This document shows, piece after piece, positions 26,997 to 34,599 of a DNA stretch of 64,000 nt (the first letter of the stretch is position 1; the number at the start of each line of letters is the position of its first letter). A program made the position numbers and the translations under genes. The stretch is taken from positions 930,001-994,000 of the forward strand of contig NZ_CP041185.1 of the NCBI RefSeq assembly GCF_006517255.1, in the 5' to 3' direction. Below the pieces are notes generated by a model that made no database searches, was not told the DNA's origin, and worked only from the letters and a program-made list of their open reading frames with translations. This DNA is from Janthinobacterium tructae. Its GTDB lineage: Bacteria; Pseudomonadota; Gammaproteobacteria; Burkholderiales; Burkholderiaceae_D.

Positions 26997-27911
26997 ATGC
27001 AAGCTACACAACTGTCCGCGTCGGACCTGAACAATCCTGGCGTGTCCTGGGGCGCCGTGCTGGCGGGCGCCGCCGCGGCCGCCGCCTTGTCCTTCATCCT
27101 GCTGATCCTCGGCGTGGGCCTGGGCCTGTCGTCCGTGTCGCCATGGTCGTTCAACGCCACGGCCATCGGCGTGTCGACCATCGCCTGGCTGGCCTTCATG
27201 CAGCTGGCCGCGTCCGGCATCGGCGGCTACCTGGCGGGCCGTCTGCGCGTGAAATGGAGTTCCATCCACACGGATGAGGTGCATTTCCGCGATACGGCGC
27301 ATGGCTTGCTGGCCTGGGCCGTGGCCACCTTGCTCACCGTGGCCGTGCTGGCCGGCGGCACGCGCGCCGTGCTCAGCGGCGCCATCGATGCTGGCAGCGG
27401 CGTGGCGGCGGCAGTGGCACCGGCCGCAGCGGCTGGGGCCGGTGCGGCCGGTGCGAAGGCCGGCGAGGGTGGCGGCAGCGCCAATCCGCTCGATTATTTC
27501 TCGGACATGCTGCTGCGCGCCGCACCAGCGGCTGGTACGGGCGAGGCGGGTGGTACTGTTGCCGACCAGCGCGTGGAAATCGGCAAGATCTTCGCAACAA
27601 GCCTGTCCACGGGCAGCCTGGCCGCCGATGACCGCGCCTACCTGGGCCAGGTCGTGGCCAGCCGCACGGGCTTGACGCAAGCTGAAGCGGAAGCGCGCGT
27701 CGACGCCGTCTACGCCCGCGCCACCAAGGCCGCCGCAGATGCCAAGGCGAAAGCACAGCAGGCGGCCGACACGGCCCGCAAGGCCGGTGCCCACACGGCA
27801 TTGTGGATGTTCGTCGCCTTGCTGCTCGGTGCTTTCGTCGCCAGCCTGGCGGCAACGTTTGGCGGCCGCCAGCGCGACCATGAGCGCGTGCTGCGCCACG
27901 TGACCATTTAA
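26997..27911 (+). CDS. Membrane protein of unknown function
   Basis: 304 residues from ATG 26997, with AGGGAGAA upstream. Three hydrophobic segments lie near the N-terminus (LAGAAAAAALSFILLILGVG; WLAFMQLAASGIGGYLAG; LLAWAVATLLTVAVLAGGT) and one at the C-terminus (ALWMFVALLLGAFVASLAAT). Between them is an alanine/glycine-rich stretch and an alanine-rich helix (AATKAAADAKAKAQQAA), probably coiled-coil. I do not recognise a named family with certainty. It is followed after 28 bases by a 24-residue membrane peptide gene and a shared terminator, so the two are probably co-expressed. Confidence 0.75.
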   Translation: MQATQLSASDLNNPGVSWGAVLAGAAAAAALSFILLILGVGLGLSSVSPWSFNATAIGVSTIAWLAFMQLAASGIGGYLAGRLRVKWSSIHTDEVHFRDTAHGLLAWAVATLLTVAVLAGGTRAVLSGAIDAGSGVAAAVAPAAAAGAGAAGAKAGEGGGSANPLDYFSDMLLRAAPAAGTGEAGGTVADQRVEIGKIFATSLSTGSLAADDRAYLGQVVASRTGLTQAEAEARVDAVYARATKAAADAKAKAQQAADTARKAGAHTALWMFVALLLGAFVASLAATFGGRQRDHERVLRHVTI

Positions 27912-27939
27912 ATCATCCATTTCAATCTAGGAGACTGCC

Positions 27940-28014
27940 ATGCGTTCCATCCTCTTGCTGCTGCTGGGCATCCCATTGCCCATCGTCATACTGATCGCCC
28001 TGTTCGTGCATTAA
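27940..28014 (+). CDS. 24-residue hydrophobic membrane peptide
   Basis: A short gene with a strong ribosome site (CTAGGAGAC, 6 bases before ATG). It encodes MRSILLLLLGIPLPIVILIA followed by LFVH, a single transmembrane segment. It is flanked by the membrane protein at 26997 and a perfect terminator at 28033, which supports it being a real gene. Very similar tiny proteins are, to my knowledge, common in related genomes. The function is unknown; a partner role for the upstream membrane protein is possible. Confidence 0.65.
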   Translation: MRSILLLLLGIPLPIVILIALFVH

Positions 28015-28032
28015 TATGATGTTGACGTAAAA

Positions 28033-28064
28033 AAACGGCGCCCGCCGCAAGCCGGGCGCCGTTT
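28033..28064 (+). terminator. Rho-independent-type terminator after the membrane-protein pair
   Basis: A perfect 12-base stem (AAACGGCGCCCG with CGGGCGCCGTTT) surrounds an 8-base loop, 18 bases after the 24-residue gene. The T-tract is short (TTTG), so termination may be partial; A-residues on the other side make it usable from the minus strand. Confidence 0.8.
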
Positions 28065-28118
28065 GTGTTGAAGCAGGCGCATGTGTAAGATGGCGCCATC
28101 TTTCCACCGAGACTATCC

Positions 28119-28688
28119 ATGACTGTGACCGCCATCCGTCCCTTGCTGAAAACCGCCGCCATCGCCGCTTTTGCGTGCGCCATGCTGGCCTCGTGTTCCA
28201 CCCTGATCGGTCCACGCGACGTGAATGTGTCGCTGAGCAAGATGCAGCAAGGCCTGGAGCGCCGCTTTCCCATCGACAAGCGTGTGCTGTCCGTGCTGGA
28301 CGTCAAGCTGACGCATCCGCAACTGTCCTTGCAGCCCGAGCGTGAAAGAGTCGCCCTCAGCGTCGATGCCAGCGTCCTGCCGCCGTTCATACGCCAGAGC
28401 TGGCGCGGCAGCCTGGCCATGTCGGGCCGGCTGGTGCTCGACGCCCGGCGCAATGCCGTCTACCTGAGCGAAGCGAGCGTGGACAAGGTCAGCATTGACG
28501 GCATGGACGAGTCGCAGCAGCGCCAGTTCGCCAAGGTGGCCAGCCTGGTGGCCGACCAGCTCATGCATGAAACGCCGATCTACACCTTCAAGCCTGACGA
28601 ATTGCGCTATGCGGGCGTGCAATTCGTGCCCACGCAAATCAGGACGACAGGCAATGGCTTGACGGTGACGTTTGAGCCGGTGAAGTAG
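28119..28688 (+). CDS. DUF1439 (YceB-like) lipoprotein
   Basis: 189 residues. The N-terminus MTVTAIRPLLKTAAIAAFAC leads to a lipobox with Cys near residue 26 (MLASCSTL). The mature protein carries the DUF1439 pattern: LERRFPIDKRVL, then VLDVKLTHPQLSLQPERERV, ending with QIRTTGNGLTVTFEP. Relatives are periplasm-facing lipoproteins with a lipid-binding-type fold and no firm function. It stands alone after a terminator and is convergent with the small gene at 28701. Confidence 0.85.
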   Translation: MTVTAIRPLLKTAAIAAFACAMLASCSTLIGPRDVNVSLSKMQQGLERRFPIDKRVLSVLDVKLTHPQLSLQPERERVALSVDASVLPPFIRQSWRGSLAMSGRLVLDARRNAVYLSEASVDKVSIDGMDESQQRQFAKVASLVADQLMHETPIYTFKPDELRYAGVQFVPTQIRTTGNGLTVTFEPVK

Positions 28689-28700
28689 GCTAAGTAAGCC

Positions 28701-28937
28701 CTAGGCCTCGAACGCGGGCGAGCTGATTTGCGTGGCCGTGTTGTTGCGCGGCGTCGCCTCTTCATGGAACAGGTCCGCCAGGTATTCGCACAGCGCATCG
28801 GCTTCAATATCGTCCGGAATAATGAAATCGGCGGGGCGGCGTTTGCCTTCCGCACCGAGATAGAATGCGCGCCATGCTCCCGGATTTCCCCGGACGGCAA
28901 TCAGCGTGCCGAAAATATTGAATCTGCATTCCTGCAT
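28701..28937 (-). CDS. Small conserved protein (DUF7661-like)
   Basis: 78 residues from ATG 28937, with GGAG about 10 bases upstream. The pattern RFNIFGTLIAV, GAWRAFYLGAEGKRRPADFI and ALCEYLADLFHEEA matches the small cytoplasmic DUF7661-type proteins. The function is unknown. It is divergent from the gene at 29031; the gap between them holds two tandem palindromes that may control either gene. Confidence 0.7.
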   Translation of the reverse strand: MQECRFNIFGTLIAVRGNPGAWRAFYLGAEGKRRPADFIIPDDIEADALCEYLADLFHEEATPRNNTATQISSPAFEA

Positions 28938-28984
28938 CAAGCTGCTCCATTCCCTTGCTCAGGCTTGAGCATTTATTGTGCTAT

Positions 28985-29015
28985 AGTAATATTTACTTAT
29001 ATAGTAACATTTACT
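28985..29015. promoter_or_regulatory. Two tandem 13-base palindromes, probable operator pair
   Basis: AGTAA-TAT-TTACT (28985-28997) and AGTAA-CAT-TTACT (29003-29015) repeat with an 18-base period in an AT-rich stretch just before the ATG at 29031. Each is a palindrome on its own; together they look like a cooperative repressor or activator site in the divergent promoter region. Confidence 0.55.
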
Positions 29016-29030
29016 GATTTGGGGCGGGCG

Positions 29031-29801
29031 ATGATGAATATCAGCACTGCGGGAATCCGGTCTGGGACGCTGTCTGGCTCAGAAGGCAATAAAACGTCAT
29101 CGGATAAGGCACCGGCCACGCAGGCGCCAACCACCGTCGGCGCCGTGGCCGACGAGGTCGTGATTTCGACCCTGGCCGGGCGTTTGTCGGCGGCCTCGAC
29201 GGCCACCAGCGCCACCATCCGGGGCTACGATCATGCGGCGCTGGGTGCCTGGGTGAATGACAATACCACCGACATCCTGTATCCGCTGGACGCCGAACAC
29301 AAGGCGGCCGCCGCCAGTCAGGTGCCGCAACCGAATGACGCGGCAGCCGCAAAGTCGGCTGCTGCCGCCACAGCGTTTGTCGACAGGAAGGGCCCCAATC
29401 CGTTTGCGGGCTTGTCGCGCGAGCAATTGTCTGCCATTTCGAACGATGACAGCGGCACATTCACCATCAACGAGCGGCGCGCCGCCTTTACGCAGGCCTA
29501 TGATGAAGAACAAGCCTGGCGCACCCAGGTCGTGGCGCAAGCCATGCAGGAATACAATACCACCGGCAAGATGACCAGTTTCTTCAAGTCGGTGCTCGCG
29601 CATTTCAATACATTGCCGCAGCTGGAGCAGTCGCAATATCCGGCCAATTATGCGAGCGACCTGGAAGACAAGATCAAGCTCGATTTCAATTATTTCAATC
29701 ACGCGGCCGGCAATGGCGGGCCAACGCCGGGTTCGCTTGCAGACATGCTGAAAAATCAGGATAAAAAAGACCTGGACCTGTTCGATCTGCTGATCCGCTA
29801 A
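29031..29801 (+). CDS. Protein of unknown function with proline/alanine-rich N-terminal half
   Basis: 256 residues from ATG 29031 with GGGGCGGG before it. There is no signal peptide or membrane segment. The N-terminal 115 residues are low-complexity and rich in Ala, Thr and Ser, probably disordered. A more ordered region begins with NPFAGLSREQLSAISNDDSG and TINERRAAFTQAYDEEQAWR and continues as helices to the end (DKKDLDLFDLLIR). I do not recognise a family. The layout resembles secreted or structural proteins lacking a classical signal, but this is speculation. The tandem palindromes upstream suggest tight regulation. Confidence 0.7.
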   Translation: MMNISTAGIRSGTLSGSEGNKTSSDKAPATQAPTTVGAVADEVVISTLAGRLSAASTATSATIRGYDHAALGAWVNDNTTDILYPLDAEHKAAAASQVPQPNDAAAAKSAAAATAFVDRKGPNPFAGLSREQLSAISNDDSGTFTINERRAAFTQAYDEEQAWRTQVVAQAMQEYNTTGKMTSFFKSVLAHFNTLPQLEQSQYPANYASDLEDKIKLDFNYFNHAAGNGGPTPGSLADMLKNQDKKDLDLFDLLIR

Positions 29802-29824
29802 TCCCTGGGATTGTTCAACTGTCA

Positions 29825-29859
29825 TTGTTGCCCACTGGCAGGCCGACTATAATTCGGCC
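29825..29859 (+). promoter_or_regulatory. Sigma-70 promoter of the M13 peptidase gene, -10 inside an inverted repeat
   Basis: TTGTTG (29825-29830), a 17-base spacer and a perfect TATAAT (29848-29853) form a plausible promoter. The -10 is enclosed by GGCCGA (29841-29846) and TCGGCC (29854-29859), which could act as an operator or form a hairpin over the start region. Confidence 0.5.
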
Positions 29860-29919
29860 TCCCATGCCTGGACACAGCATGTTCCCCAACATGAAGTTAA
29901 AACAATTAAAGGAATCTTC

Positions 29920-31965
29920 GTGAAACGTTCACTCATCAGCGCCGCCTGCTGCGCCTTGCTCGCCTTATCTTCGCCATCGCTGTACGCCCAAGCCACCAAC
30001 GCTACCGCGTTAGTCTCCGGCATCGACCTGAAAACCCTGGACCCGGCAGTGAGCCCCCGCGATGATTTCTATGGCTACGTCAACGGCGTCTGGACCCGCA
30101 ATACGGATATCCCGGCCGACAAATCCGTCTGGGGCACGTATATCGAACTGCGTGAAATCGCGCAAGGCCAGCTGCGCGGCCTGATCGATGCTACCGTCAA
30201 GAACCCCGGCAAGCCCGGCAGCGAAGCGCACAAGATCGCCGACCTGTACACGAGCTTCATGAATGACAAGGCGCGCAATGCTGCCGGCTTCAAGCCCCTG
30301 CACGCCGAACTGGCCCGCGTCGCCGCCGTCAAGGACAAGAAAGACTTGCCGGCGCTGTTCGCCTACCTGCAGGGCAATGGTGTCGCCACGCCGTTTTCCG
30401 CCTATGTGGCGCCCGACGCGCAAGACCCCGAGCGGTACACGGTCAACATCAGCCAGTCCGGCCTGGGCTTGCCTGACCGCGATTATTACCTGAAGGAGGA
30501 CGACGCCAAGCTGCAAGCCGTGCGCGCCAAGTACCTCAAGCATATCGAAACCATGCTGGCCATGAGCGGCGACAAGGCCGCTGCCGACCACGCGGCGCAA
30601 ATTCTCGACATCGAAACGCGTTTGGCGGCAGTGCAGTGGACGCGCGTGCAGATGCGCGACCCCGTCAAATCGTACAACCGCGTCGACTTCGACAAATTTA
30701 CGGCACTGGCGCCGGCCTTCGACTGGAACGCTTACTTTACCGCCGCCGGCCTGGCGCCGAAAGCCTCTTCGGCCGTGGTGCGCCAGCCCAGCTTCATGAC
30801 AGGGTTTTCCGAGACCGTGGCCGCCGTGCCGCTGGCATCTTGGAAGAGCTACCTGAACTGGCGCATCATCGAAAGCTATGCGTCTTACCTGGACAGCGCC
30901 ACCGTCAAGGAGCGCTTCGCTTTCGACGGCACGGTGCTGCGCGGCGTGCCGCAAAGCGAACCGCAGTGGCAACTGGCGCTGCGCTTCACGGATGGCGCCA
31001 TCAGCGACGCCGTCGGCAAGCGCTACGTGCAAATGTATCTGCCGCCGGAAACGAAGCCACGCGTGATGGCCATGTTCGACAATTTCGTCGCCTCGTTCAA
31101 GGATGGCATCGAGCAACTCGACTGGATGGGCCCGGAAACCAAGAAGGAAGCCCAGCTCAAGCTGGCAGCGCTGAAGCCGAAGATCGCCTACCCGGATACC
31201 TGGCGCGACTACAGCAGCATGCAGACGCGGCCGAACGATCTGATCGCCAACGTGCGCGCCGCGCGCGCATGGAGCCGCCAGCAAAACCTGGGCAAGCTGG
31301 GCAAGCCTGTGGATCGCGACGAATGGTCGATGACGCCGCAAACCGTCAACGCCAGCTACAGCCCGGCCCTGAATGCCATCACGATCCCGGCCGCGATTTT
31401 GCAGCCGCCGTTTTTCAACGTGAAAGCGGAAGATGCCGTCAATTATGGCTTGCTGGGCATTACCTTCGGCCATGAAATCAGCCATGCCTTCGACGATTCC
31501 GGCAGCCAATATGATGCCAAGGGCCGTCTGCGCAACTGGTGGACGGCGCAAGACCGCACGGCCTTCAAGGCGCTGGCCGCCGGGCTGGTCAAGCAATACG
31601 GTGCCTACAGCCCCGTGCCTGGCTACCATATCAATGGCGAGCTGACCCTGGGTGAAAACATCGGCGACAATTCCGGTCTGTCGATCACCTACAAGGCCTA
31701 CCAGCGTTCCTTGAACGGCAAGCCGTCGCCCGTCATCGATGGCTTGACGGGCGAACAGCGGCTGTACATCGGCTTTGCACAGAAGTGGCGCGCCAAACTG
31801 CGTCCGGAAGCGGCCATCGCCCAGATCAAGAGCGACCCCCATTCGCCGGGCGAATTTCGCGCCAAGGGCACGGTGAAAAACCAGCCCGGCTTTTACGAAG
31901 CGTTCGGCATCAAGCCGGGCGACCCGATGTATCTGCCACCCGAGCAGCGCGTGATCATGTGGTAA
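29920..31965 (+). CDS. M13-family (neprilysin/PepO-like) metallopeptidase, exported
   Basis: 681 residues from a GTG start at 29920, with AAAGGA 6 bases upstream. A signal peptide (MKRSLISAACCALLALSSPS, cleavage after YA) places it in the periplasm. The peptidase_M13_N part covers about 40-420. The catalytic zinc site is H518-E-I-S-H522 (GHEISHAFDDSG), with the third ligand Glu579 in GENIGDNSG. NASYSPALNAITIPAAIL precedes it and the terminal motif PGDPMYLPPEQRV is typical. It should cleave small peptides outside the cytoplasm. It is monocistronic, convergent with fdx. Confidence 0.93.
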   Translation: MKRSLISAACCALLALSSPSLYAQATNATALVSGIDLKTLDPAVSPRDDFYGYVNGVWTRNTDIPADKSVWGTYIELREIAQGQLRGLIDATVKNPGKPGSEAHKIADLYTSFMNDKARNAAGFKPLHAELARVAAVKDKKDLPALFAYLQGNGVATPFSAYVAPDAQDPERYTVNISQSGLGLPDRDYYLKEDDAKLQAVRAKYLKHIETMLAMSGDKAAADHAAQILDIETRLAAVQWTRVQMRDPVKSYNRVDFDKFTALAPAFDWNAYFTAAGLAPKASSAVVRQPSFMTGFSETVAAVPLASWKSYLNWRIIESYASYLDSATVKERFAFDGTVLRGVPQSEPQWQLALRFTDGAISDAVGKRYVQMYLPPETKPRVMAMFDNFVASFKDGIEQLDWMGPETKKEAQLKLAALKPKIAYPDTWRDYSSMQTRPNDLIANVRAARAWSRQQNLGKLGKPVDRDEWSMTPQTVNASYSPALNAITIPAAILQPPFFNVKAEDAVNYGLLGITFGHEISHAFDDSGSQYDAKGRLRNWWTAQDRTAFKALAAGLVKQYGAYSPVPGYHINGELTLGENIGDNSGLSITYKAYQRSLNGKPSPVIDGLTGEQRLYIGFAQKWRAKLRPEAAIAQIKSDPHSPGEFRAKGTVKNQPGFYEAFGIKPGDPMYLPPEQRVIMW

Positions 31966-31987
31966 GCATGGTCAGATAAGCCGGCCG

Positions 31988-32015
31988 CCACGCCAGGGAC
32001 TATTCCTTGGCGTGG
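31988..32015. terminator. Hairpin between convergent M13 peptidase and ferredoxin genes
   Basis: CCACGCCA (31988-31995) pairs perfectly with TGGCGTGG (32008-32015), with partial inner pairing. It overlaps the fdx stop codon. There is no T-tract on either strand, so its role as a bidirectional terminator is uncertain. Confidence 0.35.
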
Positions 32016-32332
32016 TTGAGGGTGTACCTGGGCAGCTCCACCGTCAGGTCTTCCTGCGCCAGGCGCGCCTGGCACGACAGGCGCGAGTGGGGCTGCAAGC
32101 CCCAGGCCTGGTCGAGCATGTCTTCTTCATTGTCGCCCAATTCATTGAGCGACTCGAAACCCTGCAGCACGACCACGTGGCAGGTGGAGCAGGCGCCCAC
32201 CTGACCGCAGGCATGTTCCATGTCAATCTTGTTGAGCAGCAAAGCGTCGCAAATACTCATTTTCTCGGGCGCGTCGAACACGGCGCCCTCGGGGGCCAGC
32301 TCGGGATGGGGCAGGACGGTGATGGTGGGCAT
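32000..32332 (-). CDS. fdx: ISC-type [2Fe-2S] ferredoxin
   Basis: 110 residues. Cys42, Cys48, Cys51 (ACGQVGACSTCH) and Cys87 (SRLSCQARL) are the four cluster ligands and fall at the same positions as in Escherichia coli Fdx. MSICDALLLNKIDMEHACG and LDQAWGLQPHSRLSC are typical of the adrenodoxin-like type. It donates electrons in iron-sulfur cluster assembly. It usually closes the isc operon, but no other isc gene is nearby, so it is detached here. AAGGAGAAT is the ribosome site. Confidence 0.94.
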   Translation of the reverse strand: MPTITVLPHPELAPEGAVFDAPEKMSICDALLLNKIDMEHACGQVGACSTCHVVVLQGFESLNELGDNEEDMLDQAWGLQPHSRLSCQARLAQEDLTVELPRYTLNHAKE

Positions 32333-32392
32333 GCGGGATTCTCCTTGAGTTCCTTGAATACCGTTAGCTTGGACCTTCCCGCCTTGGCAAGG

Positions 32393-32791
32393 TCAAGCCC
32401 CCGCGCAATCCTGCGCGGTGATGCACTCGTCCAGATGCTCGAGCAATTGCAGGAACACGCGTTTATCGGCAAAGTGATTCATCGTGGCACTCGTCAATAC
32501 ATCGCTGGCAGCGGCCGTCACGGCCTCCTTGGCTGCCATGCAGGCGGCATGTAGTTGTGCGCGATCCAGTTCCAGCAGCGCCGTAGCGACACCTTCGCGC
32601 GTGAAGTCGTAGGCATCCATGCCGCAGCAGCCGGCCACGCAATGCGTTTCCAGGCGGCAGATCAGCGGCCACAGCCCATCGAGCAAGGCATCGATGTCGA
32701 TCGCCTGGGCATAGCGGCCGTCAAGATCGATGAATTCGATCCAGGCGTCGTCGCCGATCTGGATATCGTACTGGCGGTCGCGTTCGGTCAT
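32393..32791 (-). CDS. Hypothetical protein, DUF6331-like
   Basis: 132 residues. A cysteine-rich motif ETHCVAGCCGMDAYDF is in the middle; the flanks are helical (AIDIDALLDGLWPLI; HFADKRVFLQLLEHLDECI). The CCG-DAYDF motif recalls DUF6331-type proteins, but I am not certain. The protein looks cytoplasmic. It lies 60 bases upstream of fdx on the same strand and may be co-transcribed with it. Confidence 0.65.
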   Translation of the reverse strand: MTERDRQYDIQIGDDAWIEFIDLDGRYAQAIDIDALLDGLWPLICRLETHCVAGCCGMDAYDFTREGVATALLELDRAQLHAACMAAKEAVTAAASDVLTSATMNHFADKRVFLQLLEHLDECITAQDCAGA

Positions 32792-32831
32792 TTTCTAAAA
32801 TTCTCCTGGTCAGTGGCATTGCACTATAAAA

Positions 32832-32851
32832 AAACCGCCCGAAGGCGGTTT
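32832..32851 (-). terminator. Rho-independent terminator of lpxO-like gene
   Basis: On the minus strand AAACCGCC, a TTCG tetraloop and GGCGGTTT are followed by more T residues and TATAG. It lies just after the stop of the lpxO-like gene and is a strong terminator. Confidence 0.85.
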
Positions 32852-32874
32852 GATCAAACAGGCAAGGCCGGTTG

Positions 32875-33774
32875 CTAGATAAAGTAGATCAGCGCGATGA
32901 CGCCCACCACCAGGACCACGCGGGTGAGCTGGTAGGCTGTCTTGTTCCACGCCTTGAAGCGGCGGCGGTACTGGCCCATGGTCCAGGAAATCTGGAACAG
33001 TTTGCTCACGCCACCCACCTGGTCGCCCAGTTCGTTGGGCGAGGCGGCGGCCGTCATCAGGGTGCGCCCCAGCCAGCGGTTCAGTCCTTGCGCCCAACGG
33101 TAGCGCATCGGGCGCTCGATGTCGCAGAACAGGATGATGCGGTCGCTGTCCGCATCGTTGCGGGCCCAGTGGATATACGTTTCATCGAACATCACGGCCT
33201 GGCCGTCGCGCCAGCTGTGGCGTTCGCCATCGACGTCGATGAAGCAGCGGTCGTCGTTCGGCGTCTGCAAGCCCAGGTGGTAGCGCAGGGAACCGGCGAA
33301 CGGGTCGCGGTGGGGGTTGAGCTTGCCGCCTTGCGGCAGTTCCGCGAACATGGCCGCCTTGATCGAGGGAATCGATTGCAGCAGCGCATAGGTTTGCGGA
33401 CACATCTGCTGTGCCGAGGGGTGATTCGCGTCATACCATTTCAGGTAGAAACGCTTCCAGCCATATTTGAAGAAGGAGTTGAAGCCCACGTCATTGTTCT
33501 TTTCCGCCGCCTTGATCTTTTTCATTTCCTGCATGCGCAGCGCTTCATCACGGATGATTTGCCAGTTCTGCTGCAGCGGCGCCAGTTCCGGAAATTGATC
33601 GACGGAAAGATATGGCGTGGCCGGTACCTTGGAAAAGGTGTGCATGAACAGGTTCAGCGGCGCCATGAACGAGGAGTGATCGAAGATCTGGCGGCGAAAC
33701 GGCAGGCGTACCTTGCCACGAAAATGAATATGTAAAACAGAAAACACAAAAATGCCCAGCAAGGCCCACTTCAT
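32875..33774 (-). CDS. lpxO: Lipid A hydroxylase LpxO-like (aspartyl/asparaginyl beta-hydroxylase family)
   Basis: 299 residues from ATG 33774 (MKWALLGIFVF), with GAGGT upstream; LpxO is about 300. One N-terminal membrane anchor and one C-terminal hydrophobic segment (VVLVVGVIALIYFI) enclose a cytoplasmic 2-oxoglutarate/Fe(II) oxygenase domain. Iron ligands are in HRDPFAGSLRYH and YIHWARND; the 2-oxoglutarate Arg is in DRIILFCDIERP. It should add a 2-hydroxyl group to an acyl chain of lipid A. Paralogues in the family hydroxylate other substrates, so exact specificity is inferred. Confidence 0.88.
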   Translation of the reverse strand: MKWALLGIFVFSVLHIHFRGKVRLPFRRQIFDHSSFMAPLNLFMHTFSKVPATPYLSVDQFPELAPLQQNWQIIRDEALRMQEMKKIKAAEKNNDVGFNSFFKYGWKRFYLKWYDANHPSAQQMCPQTYALLQSIPSIKAAMFAELPQGGKLNPHRDPFAGSLRYHLGLQTPNDDRCFIDVDGERHSWRDGQAVMFDETYIHWARNDADSDRIILFCDIERPMRYRWAQGLNRWLGRTLMTAAASPNELGDQVGGVSKLFQISWTMGQYRRRFKAWNKTAYQLTRVVLVVGVIALIYFI

Positions 33775-33918
33775 ACACAACCTCGTTTTGAAAGAATGGG
33801 GCAATTATAACCAGTTAATGCCTTCGCCACCCCGTGCCACGGTGAAGGAAGGATGAAGCAGCGCGTGCGCGCCGGCTGCCCTACAATGGTTTTTTCTCTA
33901 CACATATCCGAGGTAATC

Positions 33919-34344
33919 ATGGAAATCTGGCACGCACCGCTCGACCTGGCCACGCTCAACGCCGCCAGCGAGGGCACGGCCATGCGCCACCTGGGCATCG
34001 AATTCACGGCCTTCGGCCCCGACTGGATCGAGGCGACCATGCCCGTCGACCGCCGCACCATGCAGCCGTTCAAGCTGCTGCATGGCGGCGCTTCCGTCTT
34101 GCTGGCCGAAACCTTGGGCAGCATGGCCGCGAATGCCTGCCTCGATAATCGCCGGCATGTCAGCGTGGGGCAGGAAATCAACGCCAACCACGTGCGTGGC
34201 GTGCGCGGCGGCCTCGTGACGGGGCGCGCCACGCCGATACACCGGGGCCGCAGCAGCCAGGTCTGGGAAATTCGCATCGTCGATGACGGCGGAAAACTGT
34301 GCTGCATTTCGCGCATCACCATGGCCGTCATCGACGCTCCTTGA
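33919..34344 (+). CDS. Hotdog-fold acyl-CoA thioesterase (PaaI/MenI-like)
   Basis: 141 residues from ATG 33919 with GAGGT upstream. The hotdog signature is clear: HLGIEFTAFGPDWIEATMPV, then KLLHGGASVLLAETLGSMAA where the Glu/His region forms the active site, then VGQEINANHVRGVRGGLVTG and WEIRIVDDGGKLCCISRIT. Relatives hydrolyse hydroxybenzoyl-, phenylacetyl- or DHNA-CoA esters. No catabolic operon is adjacent, so the substrate is open; a general housekeeping thioesterase is most likely. Confidence 0.88.
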   Translation: MEIWHAPLDLATLNAASEGTAMRHLGIEFTAFGPDWIEATMPVDRRTMQPFKLLHGGASVLLAETLGSMAANACLDNRRHVSVGQEINANHVRGVRGGLVTGRATPIHRGRSSQVWEIRIVDDGGKLCCISRITMAVIDAP

Positions 34345-34599
34345 CTTGCATCAAAGCATTAAAAGTGAACGCGTGGAATCATCCACAACGCTGTTCGCTT
34401 ATAATTCAGTGTGCTGTTGTGCCTGTGTGGGAGTTTTTCCGCGCGCATTCACATTGCCCGAAATAGAAGCTGACTGCCCAAAAAACGCCAGTTGGATACT
34501 GATATTGCTCTCTATGCAATATCGGCAAGTGACGGTGAGCAGATCGCTGGTTTTTAGATGACCGGCAACAATCAACTTTATTACAGGGCAATAACAATA
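34345..34599. other. Intergenic region upstream of the chemoreceptor
   Basis: 255 bases with a TATAAT at 34400-34405 but no good -35 at the right distance. The stretch is more AT-rich than the flanking genes, consistent with a promoter region. No RNA gene or protein gene was recognised. Confidence 0.4.
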
